Part shown: piece by piece, positions 1 to 9,347 of the stretch
Layout of the letters: every line of letters starts with the position of its first letter
Position numbering within the stretch: the stretch's first letter is position 1
Source: Deltaproteobacteria bacterium
GTDB taxonomy: Bacteria > Myxococcota_A > Polyangia > Polyangiales > Polyangiaceae
Assembly: GCA_016209145.1 (NCBI GenBank)
Contig: JACQWT010000394.1
Location: 1-55,286 of the forward strand
Length of the DNA: 55,286 bases
Reading direction: 5' to 3'
The notes under the pieces: model-generated
Database searches by the model: none
What the model was told of the DNA's origin: nothing
Seen by the model: the letters and a program-made list of their open reading frames with translations, nothing else
Made by a program: the position numbers and the translations under genes

Positions 1-310
1 CTCTCCGCCGGCACCGTTCAGCGACCCCGACCGACTGACGACCGGGCCGCGGCTAGCCGCAACGCCTTGCGCACCGTCGGCCACCTGCTGTCACAGCCAC
101 ACACGAGCCCTGGCGGGTTTCGCCCGACACGCTCCTAGGCGCCGACGAATTGCTCATCATCCAGGTGCCGACCTCGGACCGCCGTGGCGCTGCGGTGGAC
201 AGCCGTCGCCGGCGGCTGGTGGCCGCCGGCCCGCGCCTTGCCGTTGTGGCGCGCTTCCGGGCGCCCGGCTGGGTGCGGCGGTAGGGCCGCCGTTGCGGCC
301 AGCCGCCCGG
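1..310. other. Gene-free left edge
   Basis: I see no convincing gene here. The long open frames crossing it are GC-rich shadows of the radical SAM gene to the right, with arginine/proline-rich translations and no homologous-looking motifs. Confidence 0.5.
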
Positions 311-1462
311 TCAGGCCCAGATCCCCGGTATGGCCCGCCCGCAGTCGGGGCAGCGGCCCGCCTTCAGGCGGTTCTCCAGCGCGGCCATGCCCAGGCGCCG
401 GATGAGCATCCGGCGGCAGCCGGGGCAGTAGGTGTTGTTCCCGGGGTGGGCGAGCACGTTGCCGACGTAGACGAAGTGCAGGCCCTCGCCGAGCGCGGCG
501 TCCCGCGCCCGCGTCAGCGTTGCCACCGGCGTCGCCGGCACGTTCATCAGCCGGTAGCTCGGGTGGAAGCGCGTGAAGTGCACGGGCACCTCGGGGCCGA
601 GCTCGGCGCGGACGAAGCGCCCGATCGCGCGCGCCTGCTCCACGCCGTCGTTCAGGCCCGGGATGAGAAGGACGACGATCTCGGTCCAGATCTTGCGCTT
701 CGCGAGCAGGCGCAGGGTGTCCAGCACCGGCGCGAGCCGGCCGCCGCACTGGTCGCGGTAGAAGGTGTCGTCCATGGCCTTGAGATCGATCTTCACCGCG
801 CCAAGCACGTCCCCGAGCTCGTTCATGGGCTGGGGCAGGATGAAGCCGTTCGAGACGAGCAGCGTGCGCACGCCGGCCTTCCGCGAAGCCGCGCCGATGT
901 CGTAGACGTACTCGGCCCAGACCACGGGCTCGCTGTAGGTGCAGGCGATGGTGGGCGAGCCCGTGCGGCGCGCCAGAGCGACGATGTCGTGGGGTGGGGC
1001 GGCGAGCGTGCGCACCTGCTCCGGCCGGACCTGTGAGATCTCCCAGTTCTGGCAGAACTTGCACTGCATGTTGCAGCCCGGATTGCCCAGCGAGAGCGCC
1101 GTCTGTCCGGGCAGCACGTGGTAGAATGGCTTCTTCTCGATGGGATCGACGTGCACGGAGCAGGGGCGCGCGTAGACGAGCGAGTAGTACTTGCCGCCGC
1201 GGTTCTCGCGCACGCCGCAACTGCCGCGCTCGCGATCGGCCACGCGGCACTCGTTGGGGCAGAGCGCGCACGCGACGCGGCCCTCGCCCGCGTCCTTCCA
1301 CCAGCGCGCGGGATGCAGGGTCAGGCCCGCCTCGGGGCCGGCGTCCAGGGCCGCGCCCTCCGCCCCGTCTTGCGCCGTCGCCCGATGCGCGAGGCACAGG
1401 GCGCCCGCGCCGCCCACGAGGGCGCCGAGCAAGCCGCGCCGGCCAAGGCCCGAGGCGCTCAT
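311..1462 (-). CDS. amrS: AmmeMemoRadiSam system radical SAM protein (AmrS-like), Tat-exported
   Basis: A 383-residue radical SAM protein. The N-terminus has a twin-arginine signal (GRRGLLG followed by a hydrophobic stretch), unusual for an iron-sulfur enzyme unless it is folded before export. A Cys cluster (CALCPNEC...GSCGVREN) precedes the radical SAM signature CNMQCKFC near residue 150, and a CPGC...CPDC pair near the C-terminus may bind zinc. These features match the AmmeMemoRadiSam radical SAM family, whose substrate is not established. The start ATG overlaps the stop of the DUF362 gene upstream (ATGA), so the two are probably co-translated. DUF362 proteins are often neighbours of this family. 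Confidence 0.85.
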   Translation of the reverse strand: MSASGLGRRGLLGALVGGAGALCLAHRATAQDGAEGAALDAGPEAGLTLHPARWWKDAGEGRVACALCPNECRVADRERGSCGVRENRGGKYYSLVYARPCSVHVDPIEKKPFYHVLPGQTALSLGNPGCNMQCKFCQNWEISQVRPEQVRTLAAPPHDIVALARRTGSPTIACTYSEPVVWAEYVYDIGAASRKAGVRTLLVSNGFILPQPMNELGDVLGAVKIDLKAMDDTFYRDQCGGRLAPVLDTLRLLAKRKIWTEIVVLLIPGLNDGVEQARAIGRFVRAELGPEVPVHFTRFHPSYRLMNVPATPVATLTRARDAALGEGLHFVYVGNVLAHPGNNTYCPGCRRMLIRRLGMAALENRLKAGRCPDCGRAIPGIWA

Positions 1463-2457
1463 ACGTCCACCACCTCGATGCGCGCCACATCGTGCTCGCC
1501 CAGGCCGAGCCTGGCGGCGGTGGCAATCCACTTCGGCTCCCGCCGCTCTGCGCCGAGCGACGGCAAGCCGATCTCCGCCCGGCGCTCCTCGATCGCGCGC
1601 CAGCAGACGGCGTCGATCGCCACCGGATCGGTGGAGCACAACACGCCGCTCCAGGGCCAGGCCCAGCGCGGGGAGCGCGCCGGGCCGCCGTGGCACTGCC
1701 CCACCAGGCCGTCTACCAGTGTGAGCCGCAGCTTGTCGCGGATGAGCGGGAAGGCGGCGAGATGGGCCACGTACGGATTGCAGCCGCCGCCGTGGTGCTT
1801 GTTCGGGTTGTGGATCGCGCCGTACCAGTTCTTCAGGCCCGCCGAGATGCCGGCCAGATCGTGGTCCTTTAGCACCGCGACGTTGATCAGGGCCGTGAGC
1901 TCGCTTGTGAGCAGCCGGGCGAAGCACGATCCGCCCGCGCCCCACTCCAGCGGCGTCCAGTCGTAGTCCTCGTTCGTGCCCAGGCAGCGCACGCCCGGGC
2001 CGTCGCGGTTGAGGGCGAAGCCGGCCCCGCTGAGCTCTCGGTCGGTGCGATCCCAGATGACGACGTTGCGCGCCGCCACGCCGGCCTCTTGCAGCCACCC
2101 GGCGAGCCGCAGCACGAGCTCGGGGTGAGGTGAGAGCCCGCGGCCGGCGATGGTGTTGACCTTGATGCCGACCACGTCGGCAGGCCGGAAGAGGCGGCGC
2201 AGAGCCTCGACCGGGCCCTTGGCGCCGCCAGCGCGCGTCAGGGCGGCACCGAGCAGGTCGGCGAGCTTGCCCGCGTCCACGGCGCCCGAGGCGGGATCGA
2301 TCGCGCCCGGCCGCCGCGCCCGCACGACCACCGGCCGGGCTGGCGCCCCGGCAGCTTCCGCCCGGGTGCCGCCGGGCCCGAGGCGCCCCGCGGTTGCCAG
2401 AGCGGCCACTCCGGCCAGGCCCTGGAGCATGCGGCGGCGGGTGCGTCGGCGAGCCAT
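1459..2457 (-). CDS. DUF362 domain protein with Tat-like signal
   Basis: A 332-residue protein beginning with an Arg-rich twin-arginine-like signal (MARRRTRRRML then a hydrophobic Ala/Leu stretch). The body has the DUF362 layout: a VGIKVN stretch, an LINVAVLKDHDLAG segment, an NWYGAIHNPNKHHG segment and LVDGLVGQCHGGP. DUF362 proteins are often iron-sulfur or redox related, but this copy shows no ferredoxin-type cysteine cluster, so the catalytic role is unknown. Its stop overlaps the start of the radical SAM gene by four bases. About 185 bp separate it from the next upstream minus-strand gene, so it may have its own promoter. Confidence 0.8.
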   Translation of the reverse strand: MARRRTRRRMLQGLAGVAALATAGRLGPGGTRAEAAGAPARPVVVRARRPGAIDPASGAVDAGKLADLLGAALTRAGGAKGPVEALRRLFRPADVVGIKVNTIAGRGLSPHPELVLRLAGWLQEAGVAARNVVIWDRTDRELSGAGFALNRDGPGVRCLGTNEDYDWTPLEWGAGGSCFARLLTSELTALINVAVLKDHDLAGISAGLKNWYGAIHNPNKHHGGGCNPYVAHLAAFPLIRDKLRLTLVDGLVGQCHGGPARSPRWAWPWSGVLCSTDPVAIDAVCWRAIEERRAEIGLPSLGAERREPKWIATAARLGLGEHDVARIEVVDV

Positions 2458-2642
2458 TGTCTACCTCGTTCGACTGGCGTCCACGTCGGCGATGGAGAAG
2501 CCGGCGAAGCCGCTGTGATGCGATGGGCCAACCACGACGACGCGCGCGAGGTCGCCCTTGTGACAAGCATAGGCGATGGCCGGCCGGCGCGCGACTCGCG
2601 TCACGGATGGCACTGCTGTGCGCGCCTCGCCCGGTTGCGGCC

Positions 2643-3167
2643 CTACGGCCGGATCTCCCCCGCGCCCAGGGCCCGATCCAGTCGCCGTGCCGCCGCGAGC
2701 AGGGTCCCGGCCGGCGCGGGCGTGTCGGCGATCAGGCGCACGTACGCCGCGCCGCGCCGAAAAAAGACGGCCTGCGCGCTCGCCCAGCCCTCGTCGCCAG
2801 GGCCACCCGGCGTGCGCTCGGTCCCGGCGTCGCGCTCCAGGGCGAGGCGGGCGCCGCCCAAGCCGGCAAACGCCAGCACCTCGATGTCGGCGGGCGGCTG
2901 CTCGGCGCGCCAGTAGAGCAGGCGGCGGCAGCCCGTGCGGAGCAGCAGCTCGGCGGCGCCGTCCACGCGCTCGTGCAGTCGCTCGGCCGGGTAGTCGGCC
3001 TGCGGCGCCGGGTAGCCCGCCGTCCGGGCGGCGCTCGCCGGGGCGGACGGCGGTGCCGGCACGGACGCCGGGCGCAGGACACCCCGGCCAAGCCACGCGG
3101 CAAGCGCGGCGAGCACGCCGAGCAGGAGCACGGCCATTGCCCGAAACGGCAGCCGCGTGCGCGTCAT
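2643..3167 (-). CDS. DUF6599-like membrane-anchored protein
   Basis: A 174-residue protein with one N-terminal hydrophobic segment (AMAVLLLGVLAALAAWLG), then a Pro/Ala linker and a compact globular domain. The domain has features of the DUF6599 family: a hydrophobic Tyr/Trp strand (CRRLLYWRA), an IEVLAFAG strand and a late AQAVFFRRGAAYVRLIAD strand. The start ATG overlaps the stop of the preceding zinc-ribbon gene (ATGA), so it is the third member of a tightly coupled minus-strand operon. The family assignment is by resemblance only; function is unknown. Confidence 0.6.
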   Translation of the reverse strand: MTRTRLPFRAMAVLLLGVLAALAAWLGRGVLRPASVPAPPSAPASAARTAGYPAPQADYPAERLHERVDGAAELLLRTGCRRLLYWRAEQPPADIEVLAFAGLGGARLALERDAGTERTPGGPGDEGWASAQAVFFRRGAAYVRLIADTPAPAGTLLAAARRLDRALGAGEIRP

Positions 3168-4159
3168 GACAAGCACCCGACCACCAGCGCGCCCACCAGG
3201 GCCACGATCGCGAGCAGCACGGCCGCGACCACGAGCAGGATCTTGGCGACCGACAGGGGCGCCTTGCCGAGCACGCAGCGCGCATCCTGGCCGTGCACGA
3301 TCGCGCGGTACAGGCCGCCGCCGTAGCGGTAGGCGAGCACGTACGTAGGCAGCGCCACGCGCCTCGTCTGCATGTCCTCGAGCAACGCGGCCACGTGCAC
3401 GTTGCGGAAGCTCGATCCCGGGATCGCGCCCTGCTGCAGCGCGGCGGCGGCCGTCGCCAGGATCGCCTCCACGATGGTGCGCCGTGCCGCCGAGCGCTGC
3501 ACGTCGAACTGCTCCAGCACCGCGCCCGCGGGCCCGATCCTCTCCGCGGGCTGCTGCCCCACCGGCAGGGCCGAACCGAGCTGAAAGCACGGGGCAAGGC
3601 GCGCGGCCTCGTCGGGCCCGAGGCCCCGGGAGGCGGAAACGAGCAGCCCCCTTAGCGGCAGGTGCGCCTGGCCGGCGTGCGGCGCCCAGGCCGCGCGCTG
3701 GGCGCCGGCGTTCGAGTCGGCCGTCCAGCTCACGAGCGCGCTCGCGTCCACGATCCACGCCGCCCACCAGATGGGGTGCAGGCCGGCAAGCGTCGCGCTC
3801 GTCGCCAGGTCGCCCGGCCGGAAGAAGCCGAGTGAGCCGAGCCACTGGCGCAGGGCGGCCTGCGCCAGCTCCGGCGCAACGGCGAATGGCAAGATCCAGT
3901 CGGCCTGGTCGACCGGATCCACGGGCTGCTCGATCCGCATCACCGAGGCGCAGAAACGGCACAGGGGCGCCTGTGCCTCGGCCGAGTACGACACGGCCGC
4001 GCCGCACTGGGTGCAACGCAGGATCTGCACGCTCCGTTGCACGGCCGGCCCGCTCGGGGCCGGGCAGGCCAGACCGCAGATGGCGCAGCGCAGATCCCCC
4101 GGCTCCAGGGGCCCGCGACAGCGCAGGCACGGCGCGCTCTGGGGCGCTCCCGCGCTCAT
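3164..4159 (-). CDS. Zinc-ribbon protein with C-terminal membrane segment
   Basis: A 331-residue protein. Residues 1-80 hold three paired-cysteine knuckles (CLRC, CAIC, CTQC...CRFC), enough for one or two zinc ribbons. The middle is a soluble domain rich in Trp (IWWAAWIVDAS). The C-terminus has the LPTYVLAYRYGGGLYRAIVHG motif followed by a long hydrophobic helix (ILLVVAAVLLAIVALVG). The next gene upstream has the same architecture, so the two are paralogues and may form a heteromeric membrane complex. ATGA overlaps on both sides indicate translational coupling. Function is not known. Confidence 0.7.
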   Translation of the reverse strand: MSAGAPQSAPCLRCRGPLEPGDLRCAICGLACPAPSGPAVQRSVQILRCTQCGAAVSYSAEAQAPLCRFCASVMRIEQPVDPVDQADWILPFAVAPELAQAALRQWLGSLGFFRPGDLATSATLAGLHPIWWAAWIVDASALVSWTADSNAGAQRAAWAPHAGQAHLPLRGLLVSASRGLGPDEAARLAPCFQLGSALPVGQQPAERIGPAGAVLEQFDVQRSAARRTIVEAILATAAAALQQGAIPGSSFRNVHVAALLEDMQTRRVALPTYVLAYRYGGGLYRAIVHGQDARCVLGKAPLSVAKILLVVAAVLLAIVALVGALVVGCLS

Positions 4160-5340
4160 CGCGGCCTCCCTCCGGCCGGCCCCGGCGCCTTGGGCGCAGG
4201 ACGCTTGCCGGTCGTCGCGGGCGGCGCCGGCCGCCCGGTCTTCGGCTTGCCCGCGCCGGCGCCGCGCGCGGAGCTCGCGCTCGTCGCACCGCGCGTGCCC
4301 GCGTCGGGGCCGGGCCAGCTCGCGGCCGCGGCGCTGGCCAGGCTGGCAGGCTTGCCGCCGCTGGCGGCTGCGGCCGTGGGCGGCGGGCCGCTCGCGGGCA
4401 GAAGGTGCGGGCCTGGCGGCCGCCCGGTTGCCTCCGGCCAGCACCACGCCAGGAGCGCCACGAGCGCGGCCCCGAGCAGCAGGACGGCCAGCACCACGAG
4501 CGCTATCTTGATCCAGGACAGCGGCGCCTTGCCGTGGATCTTCCCGGTCTGCCCGTTGATGAGCAGGCGGAACGGCGGTTTCCGCGGATCGTAGCGGAGG
4601 GCGAGCACCCAGGCCGGCACGTAGGTGAGATCGGCCGACTCGCGCTCCAGCACGGTGCGGTAGCTCAGGTTGCGGTGGCTGTCGCCGGGCATGAAGGGCG
4701 CAAGCTCTCGGCCCATCTTGACGAGGGCCTCCCCGCGGGCGAGCGCGAAGCAGTCGGCGAGCGACAGGGTGGGCTCCTCGGCCAGCCACCCGGAGAGCAG
4801 GGCGGGCGAGTAGCGCCGCATCAGGCGCAGATCGAAGGGCTCGATGGCCTCGAGCTCGGCGTTGGCCACGGCGCGCGACGCCGTCACCAGCACGTCCATG
4901 ACGTAGGCCGAATGCTGGCCGTGCAGGCCCCGGTACTCGGTGCGCGTCACGGTGCGCGTGCGCGTCACGGTCCTGCCGTCCGAGTCGGTGTCCGTGTACG
5001 TCTCGGTTTCCTCGTAGTCTTCACCGATCTCGGCGCTGTAGGCCGAGTGCGCCACGGCCGTGTACAGGTACGAGGGCACGTACACGCCGCGCATGGAATC
5101 GATGGCGGCGCGCTTGACGCCCGCATGGGCAAAGAAGCCGCGGGTGCCGAGCCAGGTGCGCACCGCCGCCGTCGCCGCCTCGCGCGTCAGCACGAAGCCG
5201 ATGGCGTAGACCGGCACGGGCATGCCTGGCGCAGCCGCCCGCTCGATCACCGAGGGCGACGCGCAGTAGGGGCACTCGGCCGTGCGCTCCGACTCGCCGA
5301 CGAGCAGCGCCGCACCGCACTCCTGACACTCGACGTGCAT
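4156..5340 (-). CDS. Zinc-ribbon membrane protein, paralogue of the next gene
   Basis: Start chosen at the internal ATG giving MHVECQECGAALL, because the first zinc knuckle (CQEC...CPYC) begins immediately; the track's upstream start adds only 22 residues. A soluble domain follows with an odd Thr/Arg-rich stretch (TDTDSDGRTVTRTRTVTRT). Near residue 285 is YVPAWVLALRYDPRKPPF, then INGQTGKIHGKAPLSWIK and a transmembrane helix. The last 90 or so residues are a low-complexity Ala/Pro/Gly tail of unknown purpose. This layout recurs in bacterial zinc-ribbon membrane proteins loosely annotated as primosomal or TFIIB-like; the role is unknown. First gene of the ATGA-linked operon running left. Confidence 0.7.
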   Translation of the reverse strand: MHVECQECGAALLVGESERTAECPYCASPSVIERAAAPGMPVPVYAIGFVLTREAATAAVRTWLGTRGFFAHAGVKRAAIDSMRGVYVPSYLYTAVAHSAYSAEIGEDYEETETYTDTDSDGRTVTRTRTVTRTEYRGLHGQHSAYVMDVLVTASRAVANAELEAIEPFDLRLMRRYSPALLSGWLAEEPTLSLADCFALARGEALVKMGRELAPFMPGDSHRNLSYRTVLERESADLTYVPAWVLALRYDPRKPPFRLLINGQTGKIHGKAPLSWIKIALVVLAVLLLGAALVALLAWCWPEATGRPPGPHLLPASGPPPTAAAASGGKPASLASAAAASWPGPDAGTRGATSASSARGAGAGKPKTGRPAPPATTGKRPAPKAPGPAGGRPR

Positions 5341-5501
5341 CGCGCTTCCAAGCCCAGCGCGCACGCGGCGCGGCGTCAACTGCGTTGGCGCCAAATCAGG
5401 GGTCATTTCAGTCCGTTGGATGCAGTACCCCGGGCCGCCGCCTGCGACGCCGTGACCGGAACGCCGCGATCCGCTATCCTACGCCCGACTTGGTTGCGGG
5501 T

Positions 5502-6302
5502 ATGCGCAGCAGAACGGTGCCCGGCGTCGCGCTCTCGTGCCTCGGCGCCTTCATTGCGGCCGTGGTGGGCTGTCACCTGATCGCGGGCATCGAGGACTAC
5601 ACGGACGCCCCCGGAGGCACGGGAACCTCGACCACGAGCCCGACGACCGCTGGGACCGGCGGCAGCGGCGCAGGTGCCGGAGGCACCGGCAGTGCCGGGG
5701 GCACCGGGACGGGAGGAAGCGGCGGCTCCTCCTACTGCGGCGACGGCACTTGCGATCCCCACGAGAACAACGGCTCCTGCCCGCACGACTGCGAGCCTGG
5801 TTGTGGCGACGGGACGTGCGACACCGGCCCCGACGCGTCGCCCCCGGAGAGTTGCTCGGTCTGCCCGGCAGACTGCCGCAAGTGCAACGGGCAGCCGTGT
5901 GGCGGGGCCGGGGAGTGCGAGAGCAACTTCTGCACGGAGGAGGGGGCGTGCTGCGCGGTCGACTGCGACGGGGTGTGCCGCGTGTGCAACCAGGCGGGGA
6001 CGGGCTGCGAAGCTCCGGGAGCGGACAGCGCCTGCCCGGGCCAAGGCTTCTGCTCGGGCATGTCCCAGTGCTCGTGCCAGGACGGCCTCCAGCAAGGCAA
6101 CGAGAGCGACGTCGACTGCGGCCTGGCCTGCCTGCCGGACAACAAGTGTGACGTCGGCGAGCACTGCGGCGTGAACGGCGACGACAACTGCTCGAGCGGC
6201 CACTGCTGTAGCTGTTGCGGCCAGAACCTCTGCCAGCCCGGGAGCCAGTGCGACACCTTCATCGGTCCACCCTGCGACGCGGACTGCGACGCGGGGACCT
6301 GA
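5502..6302 (+). CDS. Cys-rich lipoprotein with CGDGxCD repeats
   Basis: A 266-residue secreted protein. The signal peptide ends in a lipobox (AAVVGCH), followed by a Thr/Gly/Ser linker of about 50 residues and a Cys-rich body. Two copies of the CGDGTCD...CPHDC/CPADC motif are visible, then EGF-like CNQAGTGC and CSCCGQNLC stretches. The same repeat type is expanded nine-fold in the lipoprotein at 29.1 kb. Such proteins are common in Myxococcota and are assumed to be disulfide-rich outer-surface proteins. ATG at 5502 was chosen because it starts directly before the signal peptide. Confidence 0.8.
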   Translation: MRSRTVPGVALSCLGAFIAAVVGCHLIAGIEDYTDAPGGTGTSTTSPTTAGTGGSGAGAGGTGSAGGTGTGGSGGSSYCGDGTCDPHENNGSCPHDCEPGCGDGTCDTGPDASPPESCSVCPADCRKCNGQPCGGAGECESNFCTEEGACCAVDCDGVCRVCNQAGTGCEAPGADSACPGQGFCSGMSQCSCQDGLQQGNESDVDCGLACLPDNKCDVGEHCGVNGDDNCSSGHCCSCCGQNLCQPGSQCDTFIGPPCDADCDAGT

Positions 6303-6444
6303 TGAGGTCGAACCTCGAGGCGGATGCCGGGCCGCAGCCCAGCGCCGCGCGGCGTCCAGCCGCAGAAGGCTACGCGACCGCGCCAGGGATGATCTCGTCG
6401 ATCGGGCGGCCGAGCGGGCCCCGCAGCGCGCGGGATCGCGGCCT

Positions 6445-8226
6445 CTACGGTTTGTGCTCTCGGGCACCCATGTCCCAGCCGCTACGCTCGACGGCGTCGA
6501 AGTCCACGGTGAAGTACTTGCTCAGATCCGTTCCCGGCAGGGCTTCCTGGAGGCGGCAGAAGTCCGGCTGGTAGGCCCCCTCTGGTTGAGCCGCCCAGCT
6601 CGGATCGCCGTCGCTCTCGCCTTCGCCCAGCTCCACGCCGCGCGTTCCGCCGGGGAAGTAGTAGCGATTGAAGGAGTGGGTCGGCTCGTCGGTGAACCAC
6701 GCGAGCGCCGGTCCGGCGCCGGCCTGGACCAGGATGTTGTTCTGGATCACCAGTTGGCCGCCGGCCGCCATGGCGTCGATCACACCGCCCTTCTGGCTGT
6801 TGGTGTGCAAGCTGTTGTTCAAGATGCGCACGTCGGCCTTGATGCCGCTCGCCACCGAGATGGCCGAGTTGGGGCCTCCGTAGACCAGGTTGTTGTACAA
6901 CAGCACTTGTGGATTGTCGGCGTCGATCGAGCTGATGCGCACGTTGTTGGCGCTGCTGGTGCCCGGATCGCGAATCACGTTGGAGTGGAAACGGCCGCTG
7001 GTGTGTCCGCCGTAGACGAGGACCTGGTGGTGGCCGAGGCTGTGGCCGACCGACTCGGCCACGTCGTCGAAATGGGGCGAATCGTAGACCTCGTTGTGGT
7101 GGAAGTCGAAGCCCTTGACCCGGCGGATTTGGACACAGTAGAAGAGCGACGTCTTGCAGATGTTGTAGCGAACGGTGATGTCGAAGGCGTTGTCGACGTC
7201 CGCCGGTAGGTCGATCCCCGACGGGTGCGCGCCCCAGTACTCCGCGGGACCGTCCCAGTTCTCATACCAGCCGCAGCCGTCCACCAACGTCCATTCGATG
7301 GCCATGTGACTGGAGCCGTCGCCGATCTTCAAGCAATGGCCCTTCGTGTGCTCGCTGTTGCAGTGGTAGATCCAGCCGCGATCGACATTCAGGTAGTAGA
7401 CGTTGCCGTCGCCCGGCGTCTTTGCGTCGTTCTTGCAGTCGTACAGGGCCAAGTCGATCAGGCTGAAGTGACCATCCAGTTTCTTGTCGAGCTGGCCCAG
7501 CCGCACGCAGGTCGTCTTGCTGTCCTGCAGCTTCATTCGCTGGATCGTGACGAACGCATCCGGCTGCTTGGTGCCCTGGATGACGTAGTTGTCCGTGCCC
7601 CCGGCGTCGACCACCGGCCGCTCCTGTCCGTAGCCGACCAGCGTCCAGCGCTCGGTGTCGCTCTTGCCGACTCCCGGCTTGAGGCTGTGCTCGAGGTAGA
7701 CGCCGTCGAAGCCGTCATGGGCGCCTCGCACCACGATCGTCTTGTTGCCGTCGCCGGCGGCCGCGATGCCCGCGCCGATGGTCTTCTTCGCCTTGCCCGG
7801 CGACAGGCCGTCGTGGCCATCGTCGCCGCTCGCGCCGTCGACGAAGTACAGCGTGCCGAGTTGGTACGTCTTGGCGCCATCGTCGGTGGTGATCGCGTAG
7901 CTCGTCGACTTGTCGTCGATGGGGAACGGCGTCTTGTCGAATACGCCCGCCGGATTGCCGTTCCGGTCGGCGCGCTTGGCCCAGTCGAAGGACCAACCCG
8001 GGCTCGTGCCGCCCTGGCCGCCGCCAGCACCTCCTTCGGCGCCTCCGCCGGCGCCTCCCTCGGAGCTTGCCCCGGCCCCGCCCTCGGAGCCGCCGGCCGA
8101 GCTTGCCCCGGCCCCGGCGCCGGTGGCGGTGCTCGACGGAGCCAGATCGCTCGGCTCGGACGAGCAACTCGAGAGCGCGAGCGCCGCTGCGACCAGAGCG
8201 GTGACGAACCATGACTCGATTCTCAT
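6445..8226 (-). CDS. Parallel beta-helix lipoprotein
   Basis: A 593-residue lipoprotein: signal and lipobox (ALALSSCSS), a Gly/Ala/Ser linker to about residue 75, then a right-handed beta-helix domain. The helix part has repeated Asn-ladder-type turns (YNNLVYGG, ILNNSLHTN, IQNNILVQ) and an FHHNEVYDS stretch typical of pectate-lyase-like or Pel9/DUF1565-type folds. YFVDGASGDDGHDGLSP near residue 130 is the usual entry motif of such domains. It could be a polysaccharide lyase or an adhesive surface protein; no catalytic triad is assigned. It converges with the Cys-rich lipoprotein gene at 6302. Confidence 0.75.
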   Translation of the reverse strand: MRIESWFVTALVAAALALSSCSSEPSDLAPSSTATGAGAGASSAGGSEGGAGASSEGGAGGGAEGGAGGGQGGTSPGWSFDWAKRADRNGNPAGVFDKTPFPIDDKSTSYAITTDDGAKTYQLGTLYFVDGASGDDGHDGLSPGKAKKTIGAGIAAAGDGNKTIVVRGAHDGFDGVYLEHSLKPGVGKSDTERWTLVGYGQERPVVDAGGTDNYVIQGTKQPDAFVTIQRMKLQDSKTTCVRLGQLDKKLDGHFSLIDLALYDCKNDAKTPGDGNVYYLNVDRGWIYHCNSEHTKGHCLKIGDGSSHMAIEWTLVDGCGWYENWDGPAEYWGAHPSGIDLPADVDNAFDITVRYNICKTSLFYCVQIRRVKGFDFHHNEVYDSPHFDDVAESVGHSLGHHQVLVYGGHTSGRFHSNVIRDPGTSSANNVRISSIDADNPQVLLYNNLVYGGPNSAISVASGIKADVRILNNSLHTNSQKGGVIDAMAAGGQLVIQNNILVQAGAGPALAWFTDEPTHSFNRYYFPGGTRGVELGEGESDGDPSWAAQPEGAYQPDFCRLQEALPGTDLSKYFTVDFDAVERSGWDMGAREHKP

Positions 8227-8446
8227 CGTGCTTGCCTTTTCACTAGTCGGCAGCGCGCTGCTCGCTGCGGAACCACTTCTGCCGGCCGGGCCAGGATGCC
8301 ACGGGGGGCCAGAGGCGGGCCGACTTCACCCACGACTTCATCGTACCGCCAAGTCATCGTGGTGAACATGGAGGGCGATCGGGCCGCCGCGGGCAAGCTG
8401 CTGGCCGTGCTGGGGCGTTGGCCTTCCGCCGACGTGCGCGGGCGAG
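8227..8446 (+). other. Spacer holding a possible gene fragment
   Basis: Most of this stretch is the upstream region of the beta-helix gene. From about 8360 a plus-strand frame (VVNMEGDRAAAGKLLAVLG) has G/C-ending codons like real genes here, but it is cut short by the end of the HIT-PLD gene on the other strand. It may be a gene remnant; I cannot name it. Confidence 0.25.
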
Positions 8447-9338
8447 CTACGTCTCATCGACCGGGCGGGAGGCGGTCCGGTCGTGACCGAGCTCACGCCA
8501 GATCTCGGGGTCGACCTCGGGGATGGCCCAGGCGCCCTCCTCCTCGCGCCAGCGGCCGACGCCCAGGTAGCGCCAAGGGTCGCCCTTCCCACTGCGCGCG
8601 AGGACGAAGGCGGTCTCGGCCTCGCGCCGGTGGGCGACCGGTAGCGGGAGGCAGTCGGGCTCGGCGATCTCAGCCTCCCGGCCGCGGGCGAGGTCGAGCA
8701 GGCTGCGGAGAGCGCGCGCCTGGGTGAGGTTCAGGTAGTCGCCGGTGAGGACGCGGACGCGGGCGCCGCGGCGCAGGGCCGCGACGATCTCCCCCTGCAG
8801 GCGGTCGACGCCGCTTCCCTGGGCGAAGGCTACGAGGATCGCGATGTTGCTCGCTCCGCGCAGGAGCGGCAATAGGTGCGGCAGGAACGGGTCCTCGCGG
8901 CCGCCCGTGGCGAGCGGCGCGCCGCGCCGGGGTAGGCGCGGGATGTGCCCGGGCCTCTCGTAGTTGCCCTCGGAGGGGATCACGAAGCGCACGCCGCCGC
9001 GTGGATCGTCCACGTCGCCCCGGAAGCGGGGGATGACATGCACGTGGAGGTGCATCACCGTCTGGCCGGCGGCCTCGCCGACGTTGACGCCCACGTTGTA
9101 GCCATCGGGGCGGAGCTGCCTCTCGAGCTCGGCCTTTTGCCTGGGCGACCAGCGCCATGATGCCGTGCTGCTCGTCGGCGCCGGCGTCGAACCACGAGGC
9201 GACGTGCCTCCGCGGGATCACCAGCGTGTGGCCCCGGCTGACGGGGTAGCTGTCAGGGACGGCGAACGCGACGTCGTTCGCGGCGATGATCCGCGCCGAC
9301 TCGACGATGCAGAATGGGCAGTCCTGCGCTTGCGGCAT
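8447..9338 (-). pseudogene. HIT-PLD(-DUF3427-like) protein, frameshifted and internally deleted
   Basis: Two minus-strand frames together encode one protein. The first begins MPQAQDCPFCIVES and has HIT-domain features (CPFC, SYPVSRGHTLVIPRRH). The second resumes at GYNVGVNVGEAAGQ and carries the HIT motif HLHVHVIPR. One extra base in the TTTT run at 9135-9138 explains the switch. After the HIT domain comes a PLD-like domain (ILVAFAQGSGVDRLQ, ARVRVLTGDYLN). Larger relatives then have a DEAD helicase and a DUF3427 domain; here only a short DUF3427-like tail (YLGVGRW...) follows, so the helicase is missing. HIT-PLD-helicase proteins are defence-like nucleic-acid enzymes. The DUF3427 match is inference. 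Confidence 0.65.
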
Positions 9339-9347
9339 CAGCCTCGG

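Noticed and set aside
3484-5580. 698-residue plus-strand ORF
   Set aside because: Arg/Pro-rich shadow of the zinc-ribbon genes on the minus strand.
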